Below the pieces are notes generated by a model. The model worked only from the letters and a program-made list of their open reading frames with translations, was not told the origin of the DNA and searched no databases. From NCBI GenBank assembly GCA_027353465.1, contig DAIEHR010000262.1:1-43160 (forward strand): a DNA stretch of 43,160 nt, given 5' to 3'. The stretch comes from Acetobacteraceae bacterium. GTDB taxonomy: Bacteria > Pseudomonadota > Alphaproteobacteria > Acetobacterales > Acetobacteraceae. The position numbers and the translations under genes are program-made. Below are positions 10,032 through 22,204 of the stretch, piece by piece. Numbering within the stretch: position 1 is the first letter of the stretch; each line of letters starts with the position of its first letter.

Positions 10032-10536
10032 CGGGGCGTTCCCCTTGATCGCGGACGGTGACCGTGGCGGCGGCGGTGTCGATGACGGTTTCAAATGCAA
10101 CGGGTTCCTCGGCCGGTTCGGCCCGCAGCAGGGCTTCGACCCGCAGACGCAGGCGCGGGTCCAGCGGATCGCTATTGTCGAGCAGCGCGACGCGGAGGCG
10201 CGCAAAGCGCGGTTCGAACCGGCGCAGCGTGATTTCGATTTCGGTGCGAAGGTGTTCGCGCTGGGCTGGGTCGTTCAGGACGCCGGAGGCGAAGTCGGGG
10301 ATGCCGTAGCCGATCGACGATACCGCGAGTTCAGTCAGGTGCGGCGGGCACGATCGCCAGCGGCGGCGCGTATTCAGCAGGGCTTCAAGGTCCCGCTGCA
10401 CGCTGCGGCGCAAGGCAGCCAGCGCCCGGGCTGACGACATCGGCTTATCCTTGGACTGTTCAGGTTCAAGGTCCAGCAGGCGGTCCAACAGCGGCAGGCT
10501 GGCACGTGGAGCTTCGGTATGACCGGGACTTTGCAT
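10024..10536 (-). CDS. tssE: Type VI secretion baseplate protein TssE (gp25-like)
   Basis: PLLDRLLDLEP...SVQRDLEALLNTRRRWRSCPPHLTELAVSSIGYGIPDF, gp25-like. Confidence 0.94.
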   Translation of the reverse strand: MQSPGHTEAPRASLPLLDRLLDLEPEQSKDKPMSSARALAALRRSVQRDLEALLNTRRRWRSCPPHLTELAVSSIGYGIPDFASGVLNDPAQREHLRTEIEITLRRFEPRFARLRVALLDNSDPLDPRLRLRVEALLRAEPAEEPVAFETVIDTAAATVTVRDQGERPDV

Positions 10537-10548
10537 GGACGGGCTTCC

Positions 10549-11931
10549 TTACGATCCAGGGGCCGCGAGATCGGTGATCATACGGAACGTCGCCGATACG
10601 CCATCGAGTTGGAAATGCGGCTGCAGGTGGACGGTGCAGGTAAAGGTGCCGGGCTTTCCGATCTTCTCGCGCACGGAAACCCGAGCGGTGGCAAGCGGAA
10701 AACGGGCACGTACATCGCTGGGAGCGGACATGCTGGGGTTCACGTAGCCCTGCAACCACGCATGCAGCCGCTGCTCGATGTCCGCCGCGTCGTGGAACGA
10801 TCCCACCGCCTCGCGCCCGAGCAGTTTGACGTAATGCGCGAAGCGCGACACGCAGAGCATGGAATTGAGTTGGGAGGAGAAGCGCGCGTTGGCATCCGCG
10901 ACCGCGCCGTCGGGTCCGGCGTAGCGCTGCGGCATGTGCAGGGTGCGAACGCCGGCAAATACCCCCTGTTCCCCGAACGGGAGCGCGGTCAGCGGCATCA
11001 GTCCGGCCTCGATCAACATGCGCTCCTGGCGATCGGACAGGGCGACATCGAGGCTGGACCGGAACCAAGCCGGATCGGTGGGGAACAATTGGGCCGGCAT
11101 GTCGGTGACGAGACCGCCGCCCAGCCGGTTTGTCTCCGCGCCGCGGACGTCGGCGGGCCAGTGGTGGTTTGCGAACGCGCGCGTGGCGACGGCGGCGAAA
11201 GGAAAGCCGGCGGTCATCCATACGTTTTCGTCGGGGCCGGAGACTGTTTCGGCATAGCGGAAGCCGTCGCCTCGCGCCGGGTCATCGGCCCAGGCCGGAC
11301 GCGCCAGCGCGCGCGGCAGGGTTACCGCCACGAAACGCATGTCGTCCTGCCGCGCCAGTCCGCGCCAGCGCACGAATTCGTCGGAGCGGAACGGGTCGGC
11401 CAGGTCGCCGGCCAAGGCGAGGTCGCCGAAACTGTCCACCTGCAACAAGGCAGGGGCGGCACCGATCACAACGGGGGCAAAGGCCGCCGCGGCGACGCCG
11501 GCCAGTGCGGCCATAGCATTGACATCGTCGGTCGGGGCCTCGGCCACGGGGCGGTGGCGGAGTTCATGGTCGATCACCAGAAGTCCATATGGTTCGCCGC
11601 CGGGCATGCCGAATTCCTCCTCGTACACCTTCCGGAACAGGTGGCTGCGATCGAATTCGGTTGCCCTGGCCAGATCGCGGCAAAGGTCCCGCCAGGGCAG
11701 GTTCAGCACCTTCACCCTGACGGTTCCGCCGGGATCCAATCCCTGCACTAGCCAGGCGAGGCCACGCCAAGACCCTTCCAGACGCCGCAACCGGCTGTGG
11801 TGCAGGATCGCATCCAGTTGTCCGCTAACCAGCGCATCGATCGCCGCGATGCAGCGATCAAGCGCTAGTCGGAATGCCTCCATCGTGCCGGCGGACCGGG
11901 CGGTCGCAAGGAGTTCGGAGACGGGCAGCAT
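10549..11931 (-). CDS. Second TssC-family sheath protein paralogue (ImpD-like)
   Basis: 460 aa, shares [12 protein letters not shown], F(D)RSHLFRKVYEEEFGMPGGEPYG with the adjacent tssC; clearly divergent. Confidence 0.88.
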   Translation of the reverse strand: MLPVSELLATARSAGTMEAFRLALDRCIAAIDALVSGQLDAILHHSRLRRLEGSWRGLAWLVQGLDPGGTVRVKVLNLPWRDLCRDLARATEFDRSHLFRKVYEEEFGMPGGEPYGLLVIDHELRHRPVAEAPTDDVNAMAALAGVAAAAFAPVVIGAAPALLQVDSFGDLALAGDLADPFRSDEFVRWRGLARQDDMRFVAVTLPRALARPAWADDPARGDGFRYAETVSGPDENVWMTAGFPFAAVATRAFANHHWPADVRGAETNRLGGGLVTDMPAQLFPTDPAWFRSSLDVALSDRQERMLIEAGLMPLTALPFGEQGVFAGVRTLHMPQRYAGPDGAVADANARFSSQLNSMLCVSRFAHYVKLLGREAVGSFHDAADIEQRLHAWLQGYVNPSMSAPSDVRARFPLATARVSVREKIGKPGTFTCTVHLQPHFQLDGVSATFRMITDLAAPGS

Positions 11932-11937
11932 CCGCTG

Positions 11938-13425
11938 TCAGCTTTTCTGCGGAATGCTGGCCACCATGCGCAAGCTGGTGGTGAGTTCCTCCATTTGCAG
12001 CCAGGGGCGCAGATAGGCGATGGCGTTATATGAGCCCGGCTTGCCTGGGATTTCCCGCACCTCCACCTTTGCCTCCCGCAACGGATAACGGGCCTTGGTC
12101 TCCGCGCCGGCGCTTTCGTTTGGGTTCACGTAGTTCATGATCCAGCGGCTCAGCCAGGTCTCGCACTCCGTTGCTTCCATGAAACTGCCGATCTTGTCGC
12201 GGGCGATCACCTTCAGGTAATGGGCGAAACGACCGCTGGCCATGATGTAGGGCAGACGAGCGGAAATCGCGGCATTGGCCGTCGCCTCGGGGCGGTCGTA
12301 CTTCTTCGGCTTCTGCGCGGACTGGGCACCGAAGAACACGGAATAATCAGTATTCTTGTAGTGACAGAGCGGCAGGAACCCGAGATTCGACAGTTCAAAC
12401 TCACGCCGGTCGGTGATGCCGATTTCGCTCGGACATTTCGTATCCGTATCGCCATCATCCGAGGTAAAAATGTGAGTGGGCAGGTTGTCCACCCGGCCGC
12501 CGCCTTCGGCGCCACGGATCGCCACGCAGAAACCGGATTTGGCATAGGCGTCGGTCAAGCGGGCGCCCATGACATAGGCGGCGTTCATCCAGCAATACTC
12601 GTTGTGCTCCAACGCGCGGGCAGCGCCGGTATCGTCTTTCGGGGCCTCCTCATAAGCGAATTCCTCCACCGGGCGGGTCGCTGCGCCGTAAGGGAGACGG
12701 GCGATGACGCGTGGCATCACCAGTGAAACGAAACGCGAGTCCTCGCTGTCGCGAAAGCTACGCCATCTGGTGTATTCCTGGGTTTCGAAGATCTTCGCCA
12801 GGTCACGCGGCTTTGACAGTTCGGTCCAGTCGTCGAAGCCGAACATCTTGGCGCCCGCGGCAGAAATGAACGGCGCGAAGGCCCCGGCGGCGACGTTGGA
12901 AACAAGACGCAGGGTTTCGACATCTTCGGGATGCGCGGTCCATTCATAGTCGCCGATCAGCGCGGCATATGGCTCGCCGCCCGGGGTGCCAAATTCATTT
13001 TCGTAGATCTTCTTGAAGAGCTGACTTTGATCGAATTCGACCGCGCGGGTCAGGTCGCGGGTAAGATCGCGCTTGCTGGCGTTCAGCACCCGCAACTTCA
13101 GGCCGGTGCCGGTTTCGCTGTTCATCACCAGGTGGTTCAAGCCACGCCAGCTTCCTTCCAGTTGAAGAAAGCGCGGATCGTGCATGATCGCGTTCAGCTG
13201 GCTGGATAGTTTCATATCAATCGCGGCGATAGCCCGATCGATGGTGCGCGACAGGTTGCGATCGAACGTCACCGTGCCGGTCATCGCCTGTTCAACGAGG
13301 GTCTTTACCAGCTCCTGGGCGCGATCTGGTTCCGTCTGCTTCGTCGCGGCGACGACCTGGTCCAGCAGATTGATAGTCTCGGTCTGACCAGACGGCGTTG
13401 CCGTCTGCATCTGTGTTCCCGACAT
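11938..13425 (-). CDS. tssC: Type VI secretion contractile sheath large subunit TssC
   Basis: 495 aa; [18 protein letters not shown]...[32 protein letters not shown]. Confidence 0.97.
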   Translation of the reverse strand: MSGTQMQTATPSGQTETINLLDQVVAATKQTEPDRAQELVKTLVEQAMTGTVTFDRNLSRTIDRAIAAIDMKLSSQLNAIMHDPRFLQLEGSWRGLNHLVMNSETGTGLKLRVLNASKRDLTRDLTRAVEFDQSQLFKKIYENEFGTPGGEPYAALIGDYEWTAHPEDVETLRLVSNVAAGAFAPFISAAGAKMFGFDDWTELSKPRDLAKIFETQEYTRWRSFRDSEDSRFVSLVMPRVIARLPYGAATRPVEEFAYEEAPKDDTGAARALEHNEYCWMNAAYVMGARLTDAYAKSGFCVAIRGAEGGGRVDNLPTHIFTSDDGDTDTKCPSEIGITDRREFELSNLGFLPLCHYKNTDYSVFFGAQSAQKPKKYDRPEATANAAISARLPYIMASGRFAHYLKVIARDKIGSFMEATECETWLSRWIMNYVNPNESAGAETKARYPLREAKVEVREIPGKPGSYNAIAYLRPWLQMEELTTSLRMVASIPQKS

Positions 13426-13428
13426 CGG

Positions 13429-13938
13429 TCAGCCCTCCTTCGTTTCCAGGCCAAGCTGGCCGGACAATGCCTTAAGTTCTGTTTCGCTCTTGAGAATTTC
13501 TTCCAGCAGTGATTCGAGCTGGGTAGAGCGATCGGCCTTGCTCATCAGGTCGCGAAGCTTTTCGCGCACGTCCAGCAGCGCCTTCAAAGCGGGGACCTGC
13601 GCGGCGATTCGGGCCGGTTCAAAATCCTCCATGGCGTTGAATGCGAGGGCGACAGGTATTTGCGTGCCGTCATCGTTCAGTTTGTTATCGACTTTCAGGT
13701 TCAAACCAGGGGACATCCTGGACATGACGTCATCGAAGTTGTCGCGATCGACCTGAATGAACTTCCGCTCCGCCAGCGGACGCAGGGGCTGCGTCGGGTC
13801 ACCGGAAAAATCGCCGAGCACGCCGACGACGAAGGGAAGTTCCCGGAGGACCTGGGCACCTTCCGTTTCGACATCGTAGGTGATGTGGACGCGCGGTTTA
13901 CGCACGCGCTTCAGCTTGTCATGAATACTGCCGCTCAT
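13429..13938 (-). CDS. tssB: Type VI secretion contractile sheath small subunit TssB
   Basis: [41 protein letters not shown]...[15 protein letters not shown]. Confidence 0.97.
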   Translation of the reverse strand: MSGSIHDKLKRVRKPRVHITYDVETEGAQVLRELPFVVGVLGDFSGDPTQPLRPLAERKFIQVDRDNFDDVMSRMSPGLNLKVDNKLNDDGTQIPVALAFNAMEDFEPARIAAQVPALKALLDVREKLRDLMSKADRSTQLESLLEEILKSETELKALSGQLGLETKEG

Positions 13939-14051
13939 TTGCCTCTCCCGTGGGAATGTTTCGCCGTTTCAAGTATAGAATGGCCTTGATCTCGCGGTTT
14001 AAAGGTAGAGATCGGCTGCCAGCAGGGTCAACAAGACAAACAGGTGATTTT

Positions 14052-14067
14052 AGTGACGCACGTCACT
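14052..14067. promoter_or_regulatory. Near-perfect palindrome between tssA and tssB
   Basis: AGTGACG-CA-CGTCACT, overlapping the tssA stop codon. Confidence 0.35.
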
Positions 14068-15130
14068 CCGAAGACGAATGAGGACGAATACCAAGGCTGC
14101 TGAGGATCGCGGCCCGGCTGTCATTGTCCGGCACGATCTCCTCAAGCAGTTCAGGCCAGGTGAGGCGCCCCCGGCGGACAGCCTCACGCAAGGTATAGGC
14201 AAGCGGCGAATGGGGCTCAGTGCGACGAAAGAATTCGGCGACTTCATCCAGGACACGCAGCGCGTCCTCGCGTGTGCTGACGCGGCCAGTAAAAGTGGTG
14301 GCGGGCGCGGCGTCATCCGCCACTGGTTCGGTTGCTTCGCTATCGGCCATTTCCGGCGATGCGTATCGACCGGCCACCTCGGCGATTTCCATAAGAATCT
14401 GGCGCACACGTCCCATCGGCGGGCCGTCGCGTTCGGTCAGATCGGCGAGAAGCATGTCCAACCTGCCCCAAGCCGCAAGGGCGCTGCCCGCCGCCTGTCG
14501 CACCTCACCCATGCGCGCGCTTGCCGCGCGGGCGCCGCGTTCAACATCCTCAAACGGTATGACGCCAGCATTCAGGCGCTGACGCTTCCGTTCCGTGTCA
14601 GATATGGTCAGCAGCTCAGCCGATTGCTGGTATTGCCACAGCCCAATCGTTTCACCTGTTGGCATATTGAACAATGGAACCTTGCGGAGAGGCTGGATCA
14701 GCAAGCCTTCCGCCCCCTCACCATTCAGCCCGGCAATGGGCGCAAGGCGGCGCGCCAGACCTTCATCGTCGGGCATTGGGTGCAAATCGTCCCACCATCT
14801 CTCCACCAGTCCCACCATCAATTCAAAACCGACGGCGAGCCCCGCCAAATCGTTGGTACGCAGCAGTGCCTCGGCCAGCCAGACGGCCACCTCCAGATCC
14901 TTGGCTCGGGTCTTGAGCAATTCAACCGCCATTCGGCGGACTGGGCCCCACTCAGCGGATGCGGTGTCATCCGCGGCATCCGCGCGTCGTTCCGCCGCCC
15001 GGGCCTCGGTTCGCGCATCGCGCAGCCGGAAATACAAAGCATCCGGGGCGAGATCTTCGCGCGGGTCCGTGCCGGTTGGGCTGTCACCCGGAAGCGGGGC
15101 AAGCATCGCGGCCAAGTCGAGTTCTTCCAT
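14063..15130 (-). CDS. tssA: Type VI secretion protein TssA (ImpA family)
   Basis: LAPLPGDSPTGTDPREDLAPDALYFRLRDARTEARAAER...GPVRRMAVELLKTRAKDLEVAVWLAEALLR, ImpA N-terminal domain. Confidence 0.94.
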   Translation of the reverse strand: MEELDLAAMLAPLPGDSPTGTDPREDLAPDALYFRLRDARTEARAAERRADAADDTASAEWGPVRRMAVELLKTRAKDLEVAVWLAEALLRTNDLAGLAVGFELMVGLVERWWDDLHPMPDDEGLARRLAPIAGLNGEGAEGLLIQPLRKVPLFNMPTGETIGLWQYQQSAELLTISDTERKRQRLNAGVIPFEDVERGARAASARMGEVRQAAGSALAAWGRLDMLLADLTERDGPPMGRVRQILMEIAEVAGRYASPEMADSEATEPVADDAAPATTFTGRVSTREDALRVLDEVAEFFRRTEPHSPLAYTLREAVRRGRLTWPELLEEIVPDNDSRAAILSSLGIRPHSSSE

Positions 15131-15213
15131 CTACGCCTTCCCCCTGCGATCACGCCCGCGTTCGGGCGCCGCGCACGCTTTTCGTAGCTTAATACAACCC
15201 CGGGAGCAGAATC

Positions 15214-17823
<2,610 letters not shown>

Positions 17824-17835
17824 AAGGTATATCCG

Positions 17836-18321
17836 ATGGCCATCTACATGAAAAACGACAAGATTCCCGGCAACACCTCCACCGAGGGATTCAAGAACCA
17901 GATCGAGCTTCACAGCGCCAGTTTCGGCGCCGGTCGCATGATGGGCATGAGCAAGCGCAGCGATGCCAACCGCGGGCATGCCGAACCGCACCTGTCCGAG
18001 ATTTCGTGCTCCAAGGAATGGGACTCGGTGGCGTCAGGCAAACTCCTGCAGGACTCGCTGGCCGGCGTGGGCGACCACACCGTAACGATCAGCTTCACGA
18101 CAACCAGCAAGAACGTCGTTATCGCGTTCATGACCTATGAGTTGGAGGGCGTTGTCATCAGCAACTACTCCGTCGGCGCCGGCGGAGACTCGCAGCCCAG
18201 CGAGTCGTTCACCTTGAACTACACCAAAGTCACAGTCACCACCTTCGAAGTTAAGGACGGCAAGGCGACGAAGAAGGACGTTATCGTTTACTCTCTGCCG
18301 GAGATGAAGGCGAACGGCTGA
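17836..18321 (+). CDS. hcp: Type VI secretion tube protein Hcp (TssD)
   Basis: 161 aa; MAIYMKNDKIPGNTSTEGFKNQIELHSASFGAGR...EISCSKEWDSVASGKL, Hcp1 family. Confidence 0.95.
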   Translation: MAIYMKNDKIPGNTSTEGFKNQIELHSASFGAGRMMGMSKRSDANRGHAEPHLSEISCSKEWDSVASGKLLQDSLAGVGDHTVTISFTTTSKNVVIAFMTYELEGVVISNYSVGAGGDSQPSESFTLNYTKVTVTTFEVKDGKATKKDVIVYSLPEMKANG

Positions 18322-18350
18322 TCTGTCTTCCTACAACGCGCACAACAGGT

Positions 18351-18385
18351 AGGCCCGTGACATGTGTCACGGGCCTTTGTCTTTG
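18351..18385 (+). terminator. Rho-independent-like terminator after hcp
   Basis: AGGCCCGTGAC-ATGT-GTCACGGGCCT followed by TTGTCTTTG, 30 nt after the hcp stop. Confidence 0.8.
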
Positions 18386-18414
18386 CGGAGCGAGGCTGGG
18401 ATGGCCGCATCGGC

Positions 18415-18780
18415 CTACGTCGCGTCAGTCACCACCGCTCGCGCATCAGTCTCTTGTCGCGGCAGCGCTGCTAGTTCCGCGACCGGCACCGCCCTGCTGA
18501 TGCCGTCGCCGCACAACAGGAAACGATCGCCGGCCGAGGGTCAGTTGTTCGATTGGGCCGCCCTGTAAACAGCCGGCCGCGACGTCGGCACCGATGCAGG
18601 CGATAGTCAGGGGAAAGCAGCGGCCGACGCGGTCAACACAGGCCAGCCGACAGACGGAAGAACCAGGCGTCCCAATGGTCGGTGAAGTGCCTCGGCAGGT
18701 CGGTTCGGACGAAATTGCCGCGCGAATGCTAACTTGCCGAAGTACCCCAGTGCCGGCGGGGTCAGTGCACGGCCGGGCAT
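18415..18780 (-). pseudogene. Decayed tagF (ImpM) with remnant of a PP2C/PppA-like phosphatase
   Basis: Minus-strand remnants in successive frames: MPGRALTPPALGYFGKLA / GNFVRTDLPRHFTDHWDAWFFRLSAGLC* / CVDRVGRCFPLTIACIGADVAA (TagF-like), then GDRFLLCGDGISRAVPVAELAALPRQETDARAVVTDAT* (PP2C C-terminus-like). Start ATG overlaps the tssM stop. Confidence 0.72.
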
Positions 18781-21700
18781 CGGAATGCCTCCAGCGCGGC
18801 CGGTTGCAGTGGATTGATCACCGACCCGGTGCGGATGGAGAATACCGCACGCCGCGGCCCCTGCTGGAATGTCAGCGTGTAATGGTCGGGCGAACCGTCC
18901 CCGGTCAGCGTGCCTTTTTGGAGCAACCGGAACAGTGCCCAGGGGCCGGAGGCGTGCAGGCTGCCGCCGCTCGCGGGCGGATCGAAGACCAGCCGGGCCG
19001 CGCTGCCCCCCTCCCTCGGCCACGCAACCTGCGTCGCCTGCTCCGGCCCGTGGGCGTAGACGATGCTCTCATCGCCGAGATCCAGGGTCACCTGCCTGGC
19101 GCCGGGATCCAGATCGACCGGAGTGATTTCCAGGTGAACCGATGGTGTCGATCCGCCGCCGGCGAAGAACATCTGGCGGATCAGTGAGGCTCGCTGGAAC
19201 TGCGCCAGTTCACCATCCGAGACCGGCGCGGCAATGCCATCGGCCGCCCGGGCGCGCCAGACAGGGCCGGTGGTGTCAGCATACGGGCGAATCTGGGTGT
19301 TGAAGTAGCCGTCGATCAGCCCGTTCGGCGCGAACAGGCGACCGAAATCGTCCAGCGGGATGCCGGCGGCAGCGGTGGTAGCGAATGGGTAATGGCCCTG
19401 AACAGTCTGCACGCACAACGCGGCCGGGCCGCCCTCCCCGTTAAACGCGGCGGCGGCCTGCTGACGGGCGCCCCCGGTGCGCAGGGCGGTAGCGGCGCTG
19501 GCCACGGACATCAGCCAGCGCTGCACCGGCTGCGGCGCCTGTGTGGCGACAGCCCGCAGCGTCGGGACCGGATCGGCGCCCCCCGGAGGCGTGGTCCCGG
19601 GAGGCGCGGCCGCGAGTTGCGCCAAGCTCTGCTGCACGCCGTTGATGGCGGTCAGCGCCTGGTCGATGCCCTGGCCAAGGAAATCGCTAAGCGGCTTGAA
19701 GTGCGCCTCAATCGCGGCTCCGGGTTGGACGACCCCGGCATTGGCGGCAGGGACCAGCAGGCGTTGCAGTTCGGCGGCGGCGCCGGTCGTCGCGGCCGGG
19801 GCGGCGGCCGGTGGCGCCATGGTCAGTTCGTGCGCAATCGACGCCAGCAAGGCGCGCATCGGCGATTGCGGGGACCCTAGCACATACAGCGCCTGTGCCG
19901 CCTGTGGCAGGGACTGTTGCGGCGCCAGGTTCAGGTCAGCCAGCAGGGCGTCCCACCGCCGGATCACGTCGGCCTCATAAAGTCCCACCACGGCGCTTTG
20001 CAGGCTCGCCAAGGCCGGACCGGAGAGATCGATCTGGCTCTGCTTGCCAAGCACCCAGCTTTCAGCCGCGACCTGCTTTGCCATCGCGGGAACCGAGGGC
20101 AGCAACACGGTATTGAATCCGATCTGGGTGTAGAGGCCCGGGACCCCGTCGGTCAGTGGCTTGCCGGAGGCTCGGACAAACAACGATGCGCCCGCCGCAC
20201 CCAGCGCGTCGGACGGGCGCCAGGGCGGCAGGGCCTGCGACGCGGCGGACAGGGCGATGCGGGCATAGACGCGTTGTGCGACCGAAACGCGGCTGAAGGT
20301 AACGCGCGCGGTATCCACCAGGGCGCCGTCGAGCGCGATGCTTGGCAGCGGCATTGCAAGCAGGGCGTTCAGGTGGCCAAGCAGATCGGCGCGCACGGGG
20401 GCGAGTTCGGCGCCGGGCAGTCGTTGTGCCCAATCCAGCCGCATCCAGGCGGTAACGAAGTCGCGGTCGAGCGGGCCCTCGCTGCCAAGCATCAGGTAAA
20501 CCCGGGTGGCCTCGTAGAGGAAATCGGGCTTGTCCCGGGCGGCGCGCATCTGGATTTCCAGCCGCACGATCAGACGGGGCAGTAGGATGTTCTGCAACGC
20601 GTTGCGGTAGACCGCTCGACCCGCGGCTGCGAGTTTATCGTGCTGCGACAGGCCGAGGCTGATCCGATCACTGCCGGCCGCTTGCAAGAGGCCACGGGCC
20701 TGGTTCAGCACAGGCACGATGGCGCGCAAATCCGCACTGGCGACCGGGGTCAACGTCCGCTGCGAAACCGTGTTGTCATATGCCGAGACCGCCCGCGCGA
20801 ACCGGCCAATATCGCCCTGGTTTACGGAGCGGGCGCTCCACAGCGCCAGGCCGCCGCCGGCGGTGGCCAATGCCAGGGTGGCATACCCGGCCGCCAACAG
20901 CAGGCGCCGCTTGCGGGCGGTACCGACCGGTTCCGAGACCAGCATGGCCTCACCCAGCACAACCTGGCAAAGCAAACGATTGAGGAAGAAGCTCTTCCCG
21001 TGATCGGGCCGCAGGCTGGGCATCCGGCGCTGATCGATGCCGAATCCCCCAGCCAGAACGCCGGTCAACCGATCGATCGGCGTACCCTGCTGGGTGCCGG
21101 AGGTCAGATAGACGCCACGCAGCATCGGCGCCGGGGCAAGCCGGGAGCCGCCGAAGGCCGCATCCAGGAACTGTTGCAGCGAGGTGCCAAGACTGGCGAC
21201 CTGGGCCGGGAAACCGGCGATCAGCGCCCGGCGGTCGGGGCTGCGCTCCGCCTGCATGCGGTCGAGCAAGCGGGCATCCAGGCGTTGCACCAAGCCCTTG
21301 AACGCGGCGGCAAAGCCGGACGTTACACCCGTGTCGGGTTGGGACAGCGGGAACGTGGTGCCCCACACTTGCGCCCGCTTTTCGCGATCGAGGTCGTCAA
21401 AGAACTCGGTGAAGCCGGCGATCAGGTCGGCCTTGGTGAAGACCGCATAGACCGGCAGGCGGACGCCCAGGCGGTCACGCAGTTCGTTCAACCGGCGGCG
21501 GATGGCGGCGGCGTGCATGGCAGAGGCTTCCGGCGAGTCGGTGGCGATGTCCGGCAGGGCAATCGCGACGATCACGCCGTTCAGCGGCTGACGGGTCCGG
21601 GTGCGCTTCAACAGATCGAGAAAGCTCTCCCAGCCAGCGCGGTCAACGGCGGCATCGGAATCCTGCGTGGTGTAGCGGCCGGCGGTGTCGATCAGCACGG

Positions 21701-22193
21701 CGTCATCGGTGAACCACCAATCGCACAGGCGCGTGCCACCGACGCCAGGGATCGCGTCCTCGCCCATCTCGTCGGCCAGGGGGAACCTCAGGCCAGAGTT
21801 CAGCAGGGCGGTGGTCTTGCCTGCGCCGGGCGGCCCGATGATGACGTACCACGGCTCCTGATACAGATAGCCGCGCTGGCCACGCGCCTTCCTCAGCAGT
21901 GCCATCGCTCGGCCAAGCCGCTCTTGCAGGGCGTCGGCTTCCTCGGCTGAGGCGACGGCAGCCGGGTCGGCCTCGGCAACGCCCGTGGCCAGTGCCGTGT
22001 CGCGCGCCCGACGGCGCCAGTCGATCGCCAGGTTGGCAACAACCCAGACGCCGAACAGCACAGCGATTACGGCGGCGCGGGGCAGCCATGGTTCCAGCGC
22101 GGCCAGGAACGGGCCGAACACCCAGACCAGGGCGGCGAGCAGCGCGGTGCCGATAAAGGTCAGTAACCAGCGGGAGAACTGGATATTGCGCAT
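18762..22193 (-). CDS. tssM: Type VI secretion membrane complex protein TssM (IcmF)
   Basis: 1143 aa; N-terminal TM segments, Walker A GPPGAGKTTALLNSGL, IcmF and DUF1215-like C-terminal regions. Confidence 0.97.
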   Translation of the reverse strand: MRNIQFSRWLLTFIGTALLAALVWVFGPFLAALEPWLPRAAVIAVLFGVWVVANLAIDWRRRARDTALATGVAEADPAAVASAEEADALQERLGRAMALLRKARGQRGYLYQEPWYVIIGPPGAGKTTALLNSGLRFPLADEMGEDAIPGVGGTRLCDWWFTDDAVLIDTAGRYTTQDSDAAVDRAGWESFLDLLKRTRTRQPLNGVIVAIALPDIATDSPEASAMHAAAIRRRLNELRDRLGVRLPVYAVFTKADLIAGFTEFFDDLDREKRAQVWGTTFPLSQPDTGVTSGFAAAFKGLVQRLDARLLDRMQAERSPDRRALIAGFPAQVASLGTSLQQFLDAAFGGSRLAPAPMLRGVYLTSGTQQGTPIDRLTGVLAGGFGIDQRRMPSLRPDHGKSFFLNRLLCQVVLGEAMLVSEPVGTARKRRLLLAAGYATLALATAGGGLALWSARSVNQGDIGRFARAVSAYDNTVSQRTLTPVASADLRAIVPVLNQARGLLQAAGSDRISLGLSQHDKLAAAGRAVYRNALQNILLPRLIVRLEIQMRAARDKPDFLYEATRVYLMLGSEGPLDRDFVTAWMRLDWAQRLPGAELAPVRADLLGHLNALLAMPLPSIALDGALVDTARVTFSRVSVAQRVYARIALSAASQALPPWRPSDALGAAGASLFVRASGKPLTDGVPGLYTQIGFNTVLLPSVPAMAKQVAAESWVLGKQSQIDLSGPALASLQSAVVGLYEADVIRRWDALLADLNLAPQQSLPQAAQALYVLGSPQSPMRALLASIAHELTMAPPAAAPAATTGAAAELQRLLVPAANAGVVQPGAAIEAHFKPLSDFLGQGIDQALTAINGVQQSLAQLAAAPPGTTPPGGADPVPTLRAVATQAPQPVQRWLMSVASAATALRTGGARQQAAAAFNGEGGPAALCVQTVQGHYPFATTAAAGIPLDDFGRLFAPNGLIDGYFNTQIRPYADTTGPVWRARAADGIAAPVSDGELAQFQRASLIRQMFFAGGGSTPSVHLEITPVDLDPGARQVTLDLGDESIVYAHGPEQATQVAWPREGGSAARLVFDPPASGGSLHASGPWALFRLLQKGTLTGDGSPDHYTLTFQQGPRRAVFSIRTGSVINPLQPAALEAFRCPAVH

Positions 22194-22204
22194 GACGGGT
22201 TTCC

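Noticed and set aside
10519-11751. 410-aa plus-strand ORF
   Set aside because: Antisense to the second tssC; composition typical of a shadow frame.
18594-19187. 197-aa plus-strand ORF
   Set aside because: Antisense to the tssM 3' end and the tagF remnant, which has better support.
20640-21950. 436-aa plus-strand ORF
   Set aside because: Antisense to tssM, low-complexity Q/G/R-rich translation, no family resemblance.
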